The notes: generated from the letters alone by a model not told the origin. Positions 43,801-52,377 are shown, counted from the first letter of the stretch. The stretch: DNA of 64,000 nt from Streptomyces tsukubensis (GCF_003932715.1 NZ_CP020700.1:1130001-1194000), one strand, 5' to 3'. Made by a program: numbers and translations.

Positions 43801-44768
43801 GCGGGGAGGTCGAGTTCGCCGCGTTCAGCCCGGACGGGACCACGCTCGCCACCACGGAAAGCGGCCGGGTCCTCAGGCTCCGGGACGTGCCGACCGGGCG
43901 AGCGCGGGCCGTCGTCCCCCGCACCGGCGGCCCGGTCGCCTTCAGCCCGGACGGGCGGACCCTGGCCACCTCGGACAACGGCGGCCCGGTCGTGCTCAGG
44001 GACCCCCGCACCGGAACCACGCAGACCACCCTGCCCGGGCCCACCACCGATGCCACCGCTCTCGCCGTCAGCCCCGACAGCAGAACGCTGGCCGCAGCCG
44101 CCCGGGACCGCCTCCACCTGTGGGACCTCACCACGGCCCGGCACCGCCGTACCCTGACCGTCAGAGGCCGGGAGATCACGACCGTCGCCTTCCACCCCGA
44201 CGGCGGACAACTGGTCACCGGAAGCTTCGACGGCACGGTACGCATCTGGGATCCCCGCAGCGGCGCACTGCTCAAGGAAATCTCCGGGCTCACCACTGTG
44301 AACAGCGTGGCCTACAACCCGAGCGGAACCACCCTCGCCACCCTGACGTCCCGCCGCACCGACGACGGCCACATCAGCATCGTCCGCCTCTGGGACGCCG
44401 ACACCGCAACCCTCCGCCGCACCCTCACCTGGAACACCTCCTACGCCACCGGCATGGCCTTCCACCGCAACGGCAGAAATCTCGCCGTGGGAGGCTTCGA
44501 CGAGAACGTACGGATCTGGGACACCGAGACCGGGGCCCTGCGACGTGAACTCCCCGTGGCCGACACGCTGCGCACCGTCGCCTTCAGCCCCGACGGCACC
44601 ACCCTCGCCACCGGCGGAGAGAACCGCACCACGCGCCTGTGGACCATCCCCCTCACCGACGAGAAAGAAGCCGTCCGGAAGATCTGCAGGACCGTCGGAC
44701 GCCAACTGACCCCCAGCGAGCAGGCACAGTACCGAACCTCGAAAACGCCCGTCTGCCCGCAACCGTAG
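40884..44768 (+). CDS. HTH-nSTAND-WD40 repeat regulator-like protein, two TTA codons
   Basis: The 1294-residue protein has a helix-turn-helix (FAQDLRELRMAAGGPTYRAMAIRAGYSASTLAAAARGDELPSL), an nSTAND NTPase with Walker A LAGASGSGKSSLLRAGLVPRL (about 147-167) and Walker B VVVVDQFEEVFTLC (about 234-247), a transmembrane segment (VALAVLLVLALTAGVTAW, about 552-569), and a C-terminal WD40 propeller built of repeated AFSPDGxxLATA units. Such proteins are signal-sensing scaffolds; ligand and output are unknown. TTA leucine codons at 40959-40961 (codon 26) and 43239-43241 (codon 786) make translation dependent on the bldA tRNA. The ATG at 40884 (MAGRRERPLD) is preferred to one 15 bp upstream. Confidence 0.88.
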   Translation: MAGRRERPLDPEAGPVERFAQDLRELRMAAGGPTYRAMAIRAGYSASTLAAAARGDELPSLPLVLVYATVCGGDPAEWEARWHGTARAIKETEAVRIVDDGPARDAPYRGLARFEPADRALFFGREELLDRMVELVAAHRVVILAGASGSGKSSLLRAGLVPRLQEPGNTPVSCAGIRLLAPGSRPAAAHAHVLTPAAPRGRTGKRTAETGTRPAEATSADGGTSRKRIPARDTVVVVDQFEEVFTLCHDPEERAGFLDLLLTARDPGNGLRVVIAVRADFYGHCTEHPGLVEILRTAHLALGPMNPAELRQAVVGPARAAGLIVERELTARIVEETTAEPGGLPLMSHALLEVWRRRRGRTLTLAAYEAIGGIHGAVADTAEHTYSRLAPAQAQHARRILLRLITPGQGAQDTRRPAPRAELEAGAPDDAPAVLEHLIRARLIALDDDTADLAHEALITAWPRLRTWIDEERARLLVHRRLTADATTWTELDRDPGVLYRGSRLATAQEAFPAPHRDLTPDERVFLTTAITAQDEEQRARVRTTRRLRRSTVALAVLLVLALTAGVTAWQQSRTSERRRDAAVEAQQDALSRQLAAQSTGQIFGNPELASLLALHAYRTAPTSEARASVLWAADLPLISNHRVPQIRTGPQAFSPDLRTVAVVTDTGELLFHDLATGRNRSITPAETEHVDINDPATVPLGAAYSPDGRAIAIGYRSGTVQIRDTASGRLRTSLTGHRHGTLALAFSRDGRRIATAGNDATIRTWNAHTGQPQQVFTAQRKRRPLPTDRFTTIAFAPDHRTLAGSTEGGTVRLWDLTTGAGTVHSSDADRPTPPVPAEPDPRKWSVDDHTSLIAFSPDGQFLATAERDRTVRIRHTRTGTVRTVLPHQDVRVRKVLFSPDGKTLAAADSLGIVRLWDTRSGSQRAMLIGHTATITALAFSPGSATLATASRDGTVRRWTAEDPHSRTLGSHGGEVEFAAFSPDGTTLATTESGRVLRLRDVPTGRARAVVPRTGGPVAFSPDGRTLATSDNGGPVVLRDPRTGTTQTTLPGPTTDATALAVSPDSRTLAAAARDRLHLWDLTTARHRRTLTVRGREITTVAFHPDGGQLVTGSFDGTVRIWDPRSGALLKEISGLTTVNSVAYNPSGTTLATLTSRRTDDGHISIVRLWDADTATLRRTLTWNTSYATGMAFHRNGRNLAVGGFDENVRIWDTETGALRRELPVADTLRTVAFSPDGTTLATGGENRTTRLWTIPLTDEKEAVRKICRTVGRQLTPSEQAQYRTSKTPVCPQP

Positions 44769-44772
44769 AAAG

Positions 44773-45390
44773 CTACGGCCTGTCGTCGGCGTCGGGGCGG
44801 ATGACCCGGCCCTCGATGACCTTCGGCGGCTGGTCCGTGCCGTCGGGGCCCGGGGACGGCGCCGCCGCCGGGTCGGGGTGGATCACCTCACCGGGGACGA
44901 CCTTGCCGTCGGGGCGGCGCATCCTGGCCTGGTTGAAGGCGTCGCCGAGGGTGCCGGGCGCGGCGGCGCGGACCCGGCGCTCCAGGGACCGCTGGGTGAA
45001 GCGGCTGAGCCACTTGCGGACCGGGGGCACGAGGAGTGCGAGCCCCAGGACGTCCGAGGCGAAGCCGGGGACCATGATCAGCACTCCGCCGAGCATCAGG
45101 AAGCCGTTGCCTGAGGAGTCGGGGGCGGTGCCCGGCGTCTCCGGCTGCTGCTGGCGCTGGAGGGTCTCCGTGAGGTTCCGGAAGGCGTTGCGGCCCGCCT
45201 GCTTCACGATCGCCGCCCCGGCGACCGCCTGCGCGATCAGCAGCGCCAGCACGGGGAGCACGCCGATCGCGCCGCCGACCAGGACCAGCAGCCAGATTTC
45301 CAGAGCGAACCAGGCGGCGGAGCCGAGCAGGATGAACAGGCGGGCACGGGAGCGCTGGGGTGCCCTCTGGGGCACAGGGCCGGTCGTCAT
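44773..45390 (-). CDS. FxsA family membrane protein
   Basis: The 205-residue protein has the FxsA plan: LFILLGSAAWFALEIWLLVLVGGAIGVLPVLALLIAQAVAGAAIVKQ, then GNGFLMLGGVLIMVPGFASDVLGLALLVPPVRKWL, and a hydrophilic tail (HPDPAAAPSPGPDG). E. coli FxsA is a cytoplasmic membrane protein linked to suppression of phage F exclusion of T7; its role in actinomycetes is unknown. The ATG at 45390 is the first in frame. The stop is only 4 bp from the stop of the convergent nSTAND gene. Confidence 0.92.
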   Translation of the reverse strand: MTTGPVPQRAPQRSRARLFILLGSAAWFALEIWLLVLVGGAIGVLPVLALLIAQAVAGAAIVKQAGRNAFRNLTETLQRQQQPETPGTAPDSSGNGFLMLGGVLIMVPGFASDVLGLALLVPPVRKWLSRFTQRSLERRVRAAAPGTLGDAFNQARMRRPDGKVVPGEVIHPDPAAAPSPGPDGTDQPPKVIEGRVIRPDADDRP

Positions 45391-45680
45391 GCCCCCAGTG
45401 TGCCTGGGCGCGCGGCGCAACGGGACAGCCGGGTGATCATTTCCATCGGAAGCCCCTCGGGCCCTGGAGGCCGCGACGGGCCACGGAGGGCCCGGGCCCG
45501 CCCCGAGGGCGTGCCCGCGTCCGGAACCGCCGTACGACGCCCCTGGGAGGCCGGGGAACCGGCAGGGACCTGCCGGACGCTGCCGTACCGCCTGTACCGG
45601 CTCCCAGGGCCCGTGTGGCGTACCGGGGTCCGGCACCCGCGGCAGGCCCGTGGGGGCCCGCCGCGCAGGGGGCAGGGGGC

Positions 45681-46463
45681 TCAGGGGGTCGAGCGGCCCC
45701 GGAAGCGGTTCGCCCGGTCCGACAGACCCCAGCCCGCGACCCGCCACAGCGCCTCGACGGCGATATCGCGGTTCATCTTGGAGTCGCCCAGCTCCCGCTC
45801 GACGAAGGTGATCGGCACCTCCACGACGTGGTAGCCCGCGGCCACCGCCCGGCGCGCCAGGTCGACCTGGAAGCAGTAGCCCTGGGAGGCGACCTCGGAG
45901 AGCCCGAGCCCGCGCAGGGTCTCCGCCCGGAAGGCGCGGTAGCCGCCGGTGACGTCCCGGATCCCGATGCCGAGGAGCAGACGGGAGTACGTGCTGCCGC
46001 CGCGGGAGAGGAACTCCCGGTACTTCGGCCAGTTCACCACCCGGCCGCCGGGGACCCAGCGCGAGCCCAGGACGAGATCGGCGCCCTTCAGCGCGGTGAG
46101 CAGCCGGGGCAGTTCCTCGGGCTGGTGGGAGCCGTCGGCGTCCATTTCGATCAGTACGCCGTACTCGCGCTCCAGACCCCAGGCGAAGCCCGCGAGATAG
46201 GCGGCGCCGAGGCCCTCCTTGCCCTTGCGGTGCAGGACGTGGACCTGCTCGTCCTCCGCGACGAGCTCGTCGGCGAGCTTTCCGGTGCCGTCGGGGCTGT
46301 TGTCGTCGGCGACCAGCACGTCCGCGTCCGGCACCGCGGCACGGACCCTGGAGACGATCTTCTTGATGTTCTCCGCCTCGTTAAAGGTCGGAATGATCAC
46401 CAAGGCCCGGCCGAGCGGGCCGTACCGCCTCTGGGCTTCGCGGCCCTTAGCGCCCTCGTTCAC
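45681..46463 (-). CDS. Polyprenol monophosphomannose synthase (GT2)
   Basis: The 260-residue GT2 enzyme shows [74 protein letters not shown] (DxD), [17 protein letters not shown] and [27 protein letters not shown], the pattern of dolichol/polyprenol phosphate mannosyltransferases such as actinobacterial Ppm1. It makes polyprenol-phosphate mannose from GDP-mannose, the donor for protein O-mannosylation and cell-envelope glycans. There is no C-terminal membrane domain, so another protein may anchor it. The GTG at 46463 has AAGGGG 6 nt upstream. The 290-bp gap downstream holds no gene I recognise. Confidence 0.9.
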   Translation of the reverse strand: MNEGAKGREAQRRYGPLGRALVIIPTFNEAENIKKIVSRVRAAVPDADVLVADDNSPDGTGKLADELVAEDEQVHVLHRKGKEGLGAAYLAGFAWGLEREYGVLIEMDADGSHQPEELPRLLTALKGADLVLGSRWVPGGRVVNWPKYREFLSRGGSTYSRLLLGIGIRDVTGGYRAFRAETLRGLGLSEVASQGYCFQVDLARRAVAAGYHVVEVPITFVERELGDSKMNRDIAVEALWRVAGWGLSDRANRFRGRSTP

Positions 46464-47116
46464 TGCTGCCCCTTCATGTCGTGCACAGGGACCCACCTTA
46501 GCGATCGCCGGACGGCGGACCGCGACGGCTCGGGCCGGGGGTGTCGGGAACCGGCCTCCGGACCGGCTGAGGGGCCGGTTCCAGCGGCCCGCGACAGCGG
46601 CGGAGGGCTGAGCTCCGGAAGGGGCGGGGGCGGCTTCCGGGCGGTCCCGGGGGACGGCCGGGGCCTGTGGGCGCGGGGCCGGCGCGAGGGCAAAGGGGGA
46701 GGTGCGGCGGTACGGATCGGGGACCGGCGTCCTTCGGGCCGACCTGGGACCCGCTGGCTGCGGGTCGACCGAGAGCCGTTGTCTACTGAACGCCGGACCC
46801 CTATCCGGGTCACACCTGCCAACCGGCCGAAACCTTCCCTCGCTCCCGAAGCGCGGGCGCTGGACCTGGCTCCCAGTGGCAGTGCCCCGGTGCGGTGCAC
46901 TGCCCCATGACCCAGCGGCGGTCGGGACGCGAGGGGAGGCCCTGCCGGTCGGACGTCCCGTGGTGGACGGGGCCGAACCTACCGGCCCGTGGGCGCTCCA
47001 TGTCAACAGTGGTGCGATCTGCGCGGTTTGCCCAATTCGCCCGACCAGCACCAAAGATCCGCAGGTAGCGACGGATACCCCGAACGCCCTGGCCTATGGA
47101 GCGAAATGTCCGGACG
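46464..47116. other. 653-bp region without recognised gene
   Basis: This stretch lies between the mannosyltransferase start and the amidohydrolase end, both minus strand. Open frames exist on both strands but none has a ribosome-binding site with protein-like composition. It should contain the mannosyltransferase promoter. I see nothing else. Confidence 0.4.
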
Positions 47117-48775
47117 TCACCCGTTCAGACGATCGAAGATGGTTTGTCCGGCAACCACCGTGCGCAGACAGAGCGGCAGTTCGCCGCCGGGGGTCAGATC
47201 CGGCAGGCCGGGGGTGCCGGAGCGCGGGTCGGTGGACCAGCGCGCCACCCGGTCGTCGGGGGCCTGGACGACGAGCGCGCCGGTCCGCCACAGCGCGTAG
47301 TCCGCGGGGGCACCGGGGACCAGGATCCCCGCGTCGTCCCGGCCGATCGCCCGCCAGCCGCCGCGGGTGTGGGCGGTGAAGGCGGCCCGGACGGAGATCC
47401 GGTGTTCGGGCGTGCGGTGGAAGGCGGCGGCCCGGACCGTGCCCCAGGGGTCGAGCGGGGTCACGGGGCTGTCCGAGCCGAGGGCGAGGGGCACCCCGGC
47501 GCGGAGCAGGGCGGCGTACGGGTTGAGGGTACGGGCCCGCTCGGTGCCGAGCCGTTCGGCGTACATGCCCTCGTCGCCGCCCCAGGCGGCGTCGAAGGCG
47601 GGCTGTACGGATGCGGTAAGCCCGAACTCGGCGAAGGCGGCGATGTGTTCGGGGGTGAGCATTTCGGCGTGCTCGACGCGGTGGCGGGCGGCGCGGATCC
47701 GGGCCGTGCCCAGGCGTTCGGCGGCGGCTCGTACCCCCTCGACGACGGCGGTGAGCGCGGCATCGCCGATGGCGTGGAAACCGGCCTGCAGTCCGGCCTC
47801 GGTGCAGGCGGCGACATGGGTGGCGACGGCGTCCGCGTCGAGGTGCAGGGTGCCGGTGTGGTCCGCGTCGGCGTAGGGGGTGTGCAGACAGGCGGTATGG
47901 GAGCCGAGGGAACCGTCGGCGAACAGATCGCCCGCGGCGCCGAGGGCACCCAGTCGCCGGATCCGTTCGGCACCCTTCGCGTCTGCGATGTGTTCGGCCC
48001 AGTAGCCGACGACCCGGGGGCCCGGCCCCTCCCCGGCGAGGCCGAGCAGCCCCGTGAAGTCCGCCTCGTCGGAGATCTCGGGGCCGGCGCATTCGTGGAC
48101 GGTCCCGATCCCGAGCGACGCGGCACGGTCCAGGGCGGCGCGCTGGGCCGCCGTGCGCTGGGCGGGGGTGACGGCGCCGTGAGCGGCGGCCCGTACGGCG
48201 TGGTGGGCCGCGCCCGTGAGGGGCGCCTCGGGGTGGTAGCCCGTCAGCCCGGTGACACCGGGCACCAGGTCGAGCAGGGCGGTGGTGACCACGGCCGAGT
48301 GGACGTCGACACGGGGCAGATAGAGGGGCCGGCCGCCGGTCGCCTCGTCGAGTTCGGCCCGGGACGGCGGCCGCCGCTCGGGCCAGCGGGCCGCGTCCCA
48401 GCCGCCGCCGAGCAGCACGGCGTCGCCGGGGCGGGTGGCCGCGTACTTCCGTACGAGCGCGAGCGCGTCCGCGAGGCCGGTCGCGCCGGAGAGGTCGAGG
48501 CCGGTGAGCGCGAGACCGGTGGCGGTGGTGTGCACATGTGCGTCGGTGAACGCGGGGGTGACAAGGGCGCCGTCCAGGTCGATGGTCTCGTCGACTCCGT
48601 CGGTGAACGCGTCGGCGGCCCCTTCCGATCCCACCCAGGCGATATGCCCCCGTTCGACGACCATGGCGGTGGCGAAGGGGTCGGCGGGGCTGTGGACTTC
48701 CCCGCCGCGCAGCAGGACCGTGCGGCTGTCGCCGCCGGTGGAGGCGCCGGGGGCGGGGGCGGTGCGATCACTCAT
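47117..48775 (-). CDS. Amidohydrolase family protein (YtcJ-like)
   Basis: The 552-residue metal-dependent hydrolase belongs to the YtcJ-type amidohydrolase branch. Motifs are VTPAFTDAHVHTTATGLALTGLDLSGA (HxH), GGGWDAARWPERRPPSRAELDEATGGRPLYLPRVDVHSAVV, LFADGSLGSHTACL, GFHAIGDAAL, RHRVEHAEMLTPEHIAAF, SVQPAFD and LALGSDSPVTPLDPWGTVRAA (metal Asp). Substrate not predictable; related enzymes act on N-substituted amides or imidates. The ATG at 48775 (MSDRTAPAPG) is preferred over a GTG two codons upstream. It is not clearly in an operon. Confidence 0.88.
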   Translation of the reverse strand: MSDRTAPAPGASTGGDSRTVLLRGGEVHSPADPFATAMVVERGHIAWVGSEGAADAFTDGVDETIDLDGALVTPAFTDAHVHTTATGLALTGLDLSGATGLADALALVRKYAATRPGDAVLLGGGWDAARWPERRPPSRAELDEATGGRPLYLPRVDVHSAVVTTALLDLVPGVTGLTGYHPEAPLTGAAHHAVRAAAHGAVTPAQRTAAQRAALDRAASLGIGTVHECAGPEISDEADFTGLLGLAGEGPGPRVVGYWAEHIADAKGAERIRRLGALGAAGDLFADGSLGSHTACLHTPYADADHTGTLHLDADAVATHVAACTEAGLQAGFHAIGDAALTAVVEGVRAAAERLGTARIRAARHRVEHAEMLTPEHIAAFAEFGLTASVQPAFDAAWGGDEGMYAERLGTERARTLNPYAALLRAGVPLALGSDSPVTPLDPWGTVRAAAFHRTPEHRISVRAAFTAHTRGGWRAIGRDDAGILVPGAPADYALWRTGALVVQAPDDRVARWSTDPRSGTPGLPDLTPGGELPLCLRTVVAGQTIFDRLNG

Positions 48776-48969
48776 GGGCACCAGCGTAGGCCGTGCCCGG
48801 GGGGCCGCGGCGACCGCCCGGACGGCGGAGCCCGTACCCCCTGAGACGGATTCCGTACGGGCCCGGGGAGACCCGTAAGGCGCCTTCAGGGCCGGGCCCC
48901 GGACGCCGCCCCCGCCGACCCCGGCGCAGGGGCACCGGCCCCCGGGGGCCGCCCCCGGCCGACGGCAGG

Positions 48970-49416
48970 TCAGATGCTCGGCGGACGGGCCTCGTAGGGG
49001 GTGGAGAGCACGACCGTCGTCCGGGTGGAGACACCGGCGAGGGTACGGATGCGGGTGAGCAGGTTCTCCAGCTCGACCGGGGTCGATACGCGCACCTTGA
49101 GGATGTAGTTCTCGTCACCGGCGACGCTGTGGCAGGCCTCGATCTCCCGGACGCCCGCGAGGCGTTCGGCGATATCGTCCGGGGCGCTGGGGTCGAAGGG
49201 TTTGACCGAGATGAACGCGGTCATCGGCAGCCCCACCGCCTCCGGGTCGACCACGGCCGCGTATCCGCGGATGACCCCCCGCTGCTCCAGCCGGCGGACC
49301 CGCTGATGCACCGCCGAGGTCGACAGGCCGGTGGCCTTGCCGAGGTCGGTGTAGCTCATCCGCCCGTCCTTGACGAGCAGCTCGACGATCTGACGATCCA
49401 GGTCCTCCATGCGCAT
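48970..49416 (-). CDS. Lrp/AsnC family transcriptional regulator
   Basis: The 148-residue protein has the N-terminal HTH (MEDLDRQIVELLVKDGRMSYTDLGKATGLSTSAVHQRVRRLEQRGVIRGYAAVVDPEAVGLPMTAFI) and the C-terminal RAM domain (IEACHSVAGDENYILKVRVSTPVELENLLTRIRTLAGVSTRTTVVL). Lrp/AsnC proteins bind amino acids and control their metabolism as oligomers. The ATG at 49416 gives MRMEDLD; the Met two codons later is equally possible. It is divergent from an unknown gene (198 bp between), which may be its target. Confidence 0.92.
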   Translation of the reverse strand: MRMEDLDRQIVELLVKDGRMSYTDLGKATGLSTSAVHQRVRRLEQRGVIRGYAAVVDPEAVGLPMTAFISVKPFDPSAPDDIAERLAGVREIEACHSVAGDENYILKVRVSTPVELENLLTRIRTLAGVSTRTTVVLSTPYEARPPSI

Positions 49417-49614
49417 CAACTTAATTGCCCGCACGGGTTCCGGCACACCGCTCGGCCGTTCGACCGGCGCGCCACCCTCACTATGTGATGAACGCCACAG
49501 CATTGGAATGGTCTTGACCGTGACCGGATGGTTATCCGGGAGTCGGGATGGGAAGTGCTTGGTGTGGTCGAGGCCACATGAGCCCGGTTGGCCCACCCGA
49601 GGGGGAGAATCTCC

Positions 49615-50034
49615 ATGCAGAGTGTCAAGAACATCCGCCGTACCGAACCGGAGCCTGTTGATCCGGCGGAGTCTGCGAGGTCTGCCGAGTTGGACGAGCT
49701 GAACGCGTACGACACCTTCGAGATGTACCGGGTCGTCTGCCCGGACTGCGCGCAGCCCATCGCGCTGCTCGCCGACGAGGACATCCTCCCCGAGCACGCC
49801 CTGTGCGCCACCCCGTGGAACCCCTTCGGGCTGACGGTGTGCACGGGCACCGGCAGGCAGGCGTCCCAGGCGCGGCCGGCCGACGACACCCCGGAGCCCC
49901 AGGAGCAGGAGATGGGCCTGCTGCTGACCCTGCCCCAGGGGCTGGACTGGCGGATGCAGCCCTTCTCGCACGTCGGCGGCCCGGGCTCGCGCCCGCTGCG
50001 CCGACTGCCCGCGATGCGCGAGCGCGCGGCCTGA
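49615..50034 (+). CDS. Hypothetical protein with CPDC motif
   Basis: The 139-residue protein has an acidic N-terminus, a central segment FEMYRVVCPDCAQPIALLADEDILPEHALCATPWNPFGLTVC with four cysteines that may bind metal, and a disordered C-terminus. I do not recognise the family. A GGGGGAG ribosome-binding site lies 8 nt before the ATG. It is divergent from the Lrp regulator. A TTGACC at about 49514, 101 bp upstream, could be a promoter element. Confidence 0.65.
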   Translation: MQSVKNIRRTEPEPVDPAESARSAELDELNAYDTFEMYRVVCPDCAQPIALLADEDILPEHALCATPWNPFGLTVCTGTGRQASQARPADDTPEPQEQEMGLLLTLPQGLDWRMQPFSHVGGPGSRPLRRLPAMRERAA

Positions 50035-50058
50035 CACGCGGTTCCGTCACCGCATTGC

Positions 50059-50094
50059 TTTCACCGATTTCACTGATTTCACCGCTTTCACCGA
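50059..50094. repeat. 9-bp tandem repeat, TTTCACYGM, four units
   Basis: Units at 50059, 50068, 50077 and 50086 read TTTCACCGA, TTTCACTGA, TTTCACCGC, TTTCACCGA. They lie in a non-coding gap and match the 9-bp repeat at 5159-5194 in all but one or two positions per unit. Confidence 0.9.
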
Positions 50095-50154
50095 CCCCGT
50101 CCAAGGCCCGCCGCGGACGGGGTGCCCCGGGTAACCCGCCCGTGAACGCCCCGC

Positions 50155-50174
50155 CTCCGGGGTACGCCCCGGAG
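50155..50174. terminator. Short hairpin between convergent genes
   Basis: CTCCGGGG and CCCCGGAG form a perfect 8-bp stem with a TACG loop, between the CPDC-motif gene and the acyl-CoA dehydrogenase gene. Confidence 0.55.
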
Positions 50175-50236
50175 ACGTTCCCCGCACCGCCCGGGCGCGC
50201 GGCAGCACGCCCGGACACCCTCCGCGGCGGGAGCCC

Positions 50237-51415
50237 TCAGCCCCTGCCGGTCTCCGGGCCGAGCAGATGGCGGGCGATCACCATCCGCTGAATCTGGTTG
50301 GTGCCCTCGACGATCTGCAGCACCTTGGCCTCCCGCATCAGCCGCTCGACGGGGAAGTCGGCCGTATAGCCGTATCCGCCGAGGACCTGGACGGCATCGG
50401 TGGTGACGCTCATCGCCGCGTCCGTGCAGAACAGCTTCGCCATGGCGGCCTGACGGGAGTACGGCCGGCCCGCGTCCCGGAGCCGGGCGGCGGCCAGATA
50501 GAGCGCCCGGCCCGCCTCGACCCGGGTCCCCATGTCGGCGAGCAGGAACCGCAGCCCCTGGAAGTCGGCGATCGGCCGTCCGAACTGGCGGCGCCCGGCG
50601 GCGTACGACACGGCCTCGTCGAGGGCGGCCTGGGCCACGCCGATCGCGCAGGCCGAGATGCCGAGGCGGCCCGCGTCCAGCGCGGCCAGGGCGATGGCGA
50701 ACCCCTGCCCCTCCTCGCCGATCTGGCGGCCGTCCGGGACCCGTACCCCGTCGAAGCTGAGCTGAGCGGTCGGTGAGCCCTTCATGCCCATCTTCCGCTC
50801 GGGTACGGCCGGAACCAACCCCTCGGCTCCGCCGGGCACCAGGAAGGCGGTGATGCCCCGGGCCCCCTCACCGCCGGTACGGGCGAAGACGGTGTGGAAG
50901 TCGGCGATACCGCCGTGGGTGATCCACGCCTTGGTGCCGGTGATCACCCAGTGGTCGCCGTCGCGCACGGCCCGGGTGCGCAGGGAGGCCGCGTCGGATC
51001 CGGAGGACGGTTCGGAGAGGCAGTACGCGCCCAGCAGCCCGCCGCCCAGCATCGCGGGCAGGTGCTCGGTCCGCTGCTCCTTGGTGCCGTATCCGGCGAG
51101 TGCGTGGCAGGCGAGCGAATGGACGCTGACGCCGAGACCCACGGTGAGCCGGGCGGCGGCCAGTTCTTCCAGCACCTGGAGGTAGACCTCGTACGGCTGG
51201 TCCCCTCCCCCGTACTCGGTGTCGTAGGGGAGGCCGAGCAGACCGGATTCGGAGAGCAGGGTGAAGGTGTCGCGCGGGAAGTGGCCCGCGTCCTCCTCCT
51301 CGGCCGCCCGGGGGACGATCTCCCGCTGGGCGATCTCCCGCACCAGGGCGATCAGCTCCCCGGCCTCCTCGGTAGGCAACGTGCGTTCCACCAACTGCGG
51401 GGCGCGGTCGGACAT
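50237..51415 (-). CDS. Acyl-CoA dehydrogenase
   Basis: The 392-residue flavoenzyme shows YCLSEPSSGSDAASLRTRAVRDGDHWVITGTKAWITHGG (FAD-binding signature), ERKMGMKGSPTAQLSFDGVRVP, GRRQFGRPIADFQGLRFLLADM and the C-terminal DAVQVLGGYGYTADFPVERLMREAKVLQIVEGTNQIQRMVIAR. The Glu of VEGTNQ is the usual catalytic base. It oxidises acyl-CoA to enoyl-CoA; the closest general type is short/branched-chain. The ATG at 51415 (MSDRAPQLVERTLP) is the start. It is convergent with the CPDC-motif gene. Confidence 0.95.
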   Translation of the reverse strand: MSDRAPQLVERTLPTEEAGELIALVREIAQREIVPRAAEEEDAGHFPRDTFTLLSESGLLGLPYDTEYGGGDQPYEVYLQVLEELAAARLTVGLGVSVHSLACHALAGYGTKEQRTEHLPAMLGGGLLGAYCLSEPSSGSDAASLRTRAVRDGDHWVITGTKAWITHGGIADFHTVFARTGGEGARGITAFLVPGGAEGLVPAVPERKMGMKGSPTAQLSFDGVRVPDGRQIGEEGQGFAIALAALDAGRLGISACAIGVAQAALDEAVSYAAGRRQFGRPIADFQGLRFLLADMGTRVEAGRALYLAAARLRDAGRPYSRQAAMAKLFCTDAAMSVTTDAVQVLGGYGYTADFPVERLMREAKVLQIVEGTNQIQRMVIARHLLGPETGRG

Positions 51416-51657
51416 TGCGGCGCTCTCCTCCCTGTCGGGCGCTGGGGTGTCACGCGCCCTCGGGGTGGGGACGCGTACCACCGCTCTTCTGCCGTGCCGA
51501 TGCTGCCCCTCCGGATCGCGGAAAGGCCTCACGGCGGCTGTCGGCGCGTCGAGTATGCCCGATCACCGCACCGCCGTCACCAGGGGAAATCCGGACCCGG
51601 ACGGTCCGCAGGGGGCCGGGTTCCGGCCGCGGAACGCGGGGGTCCCGGTGGGAGGGG

Positions 51658-51816
51658 TCAGAGGAGTCCGAGCCGGGTGACGAGGACGGCGACGAGGACG
51701 ACGAGGGCCCAGCCGAGGACGTGCTCCAGCAGTTCGGAACCCTCGTCGGGGCCGCCCGTGCGGGTACGGGGCGCGGGGGCGGCGGCGGGGCCGTGGGCGG
51801 TCGCGGCAGCGGTCAT
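51658..51816 (-). CDS. 52-residue single-pass membrane peptide
   Basis: A short frame on the minus strand encodes MTAAATAHGP..., ending ELLEHVLGWALVVLVAVLVTRLGLL. The N-terminal 30 residues are Ala/Pro/Arg-rich and soluble; the C-terminal 20 form one membrane helix that ends at the stop, a tail-anchored arrangement. Function unknown. It lies upstream of, and on the same strand as, the acyl-CoA dehydrogenase gene (242-bp gap). Its coding nature rests on the coherent helix and a G-rich segment before the ATG, so confidence is moderate. Confidence 0.55.
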   Translation of the reverse strand: MTAAATAHGPAAAPAPRTRTGGPDEGSELLEHVLGWALVVLVAVLVTRLGLL

Positions 51817-51979
51817 GGCGGTCTCACTCGGTCGGTGTACGGGAGGCGGGGCGCGCCGCGGCTGCGGCTTGTCCCTTTATGTTCCGACCACAGTGCCATC
51901 CGGGCCGCGCTGCGGCAGTGACGCAGGTCTCCCCCGGCGCGCGTCCGCCCGCCGGGCATTCCGGAGGGCCGGACGGGCG

Positions 51980-52016
51980 GGTCCGCGGGGGCTTCGGGCC
52001 CGTACCCCCGCGGACC
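51980..52016 (-). terminator. Terminator of a truncated minus-strand gene
   Basis: A perfect 12-bp stem (GGTCCGCGGGGG and complement) with a 13-nt loop lies 6 bp past the stop at 52023. It is the orphan terminator of a gene whose body is missing. Confidence 0.7.
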
Positions 52017-52022
52017 GGTCCT

Positions 52023-52100
52023 TCAGTGGATGCCGTGGACCGCCAGGGCCCGGCGCTGGGCGGAGGTGGGGCGCTCCGGCCGGAAGAGCCACGCCGAGCA
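52023..52100 (-). pseudogene. 3' remnant of a truncated gene
   Basis: On the minus strand the frame reads SAWLFRPERPTSAQRRALAVHGIH then TGA, directly followed by a terminator hairpin. Upstream it meets a stop codon at 52101-52103, so only about 26 codons of a former C-terminus remain. I cannot name the family. On the plus strand the same stretch opens into HYGDTGHALFDIALLPGQSP (to about 52215), an unassigned fragment. Confidence 0.5.
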
Positions 52101-52225
52101 CTACGGCGACACCGGTCACGCGCTGTTCGACATCGCCCTCCTGCCCGGACAGAGTCCCCGGGAGGCAGCGGAGCGATTGCGGACCGCGGTCAATGCGCAC
52201 ACCAACTCGACAGCACGGGCGGCCC

Positions 52226-52250
52226 GGTGCGGTGCGGTGCGGTGCGGTGC
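52226..52250. repeat. GGTGC pentanucleotide repeat, five units
   Basis: Five perfect tandem copies of GGTGC lie in the non-coding left end of the island. Confidence 0.95.
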
Positions 52251-52377
52251 GGTTGGATCGTGGCGCGTCGGAGGCCGCTCCGGTCCGCCCCCCGAAGTGG
52301 GCCACGCAGGCGGGTGCGGGGTGTTTCGGGCATGCCTCGGTTCCCGGCTTACGGTCGACCGGAGACCCCCCACTCGA

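Noticed and set aside
46702..47379. Open frames in the gap before the amidohydrolase
   Set aside because: They run into the antisense of the amidohydrolase gene and have no protein-like composition.
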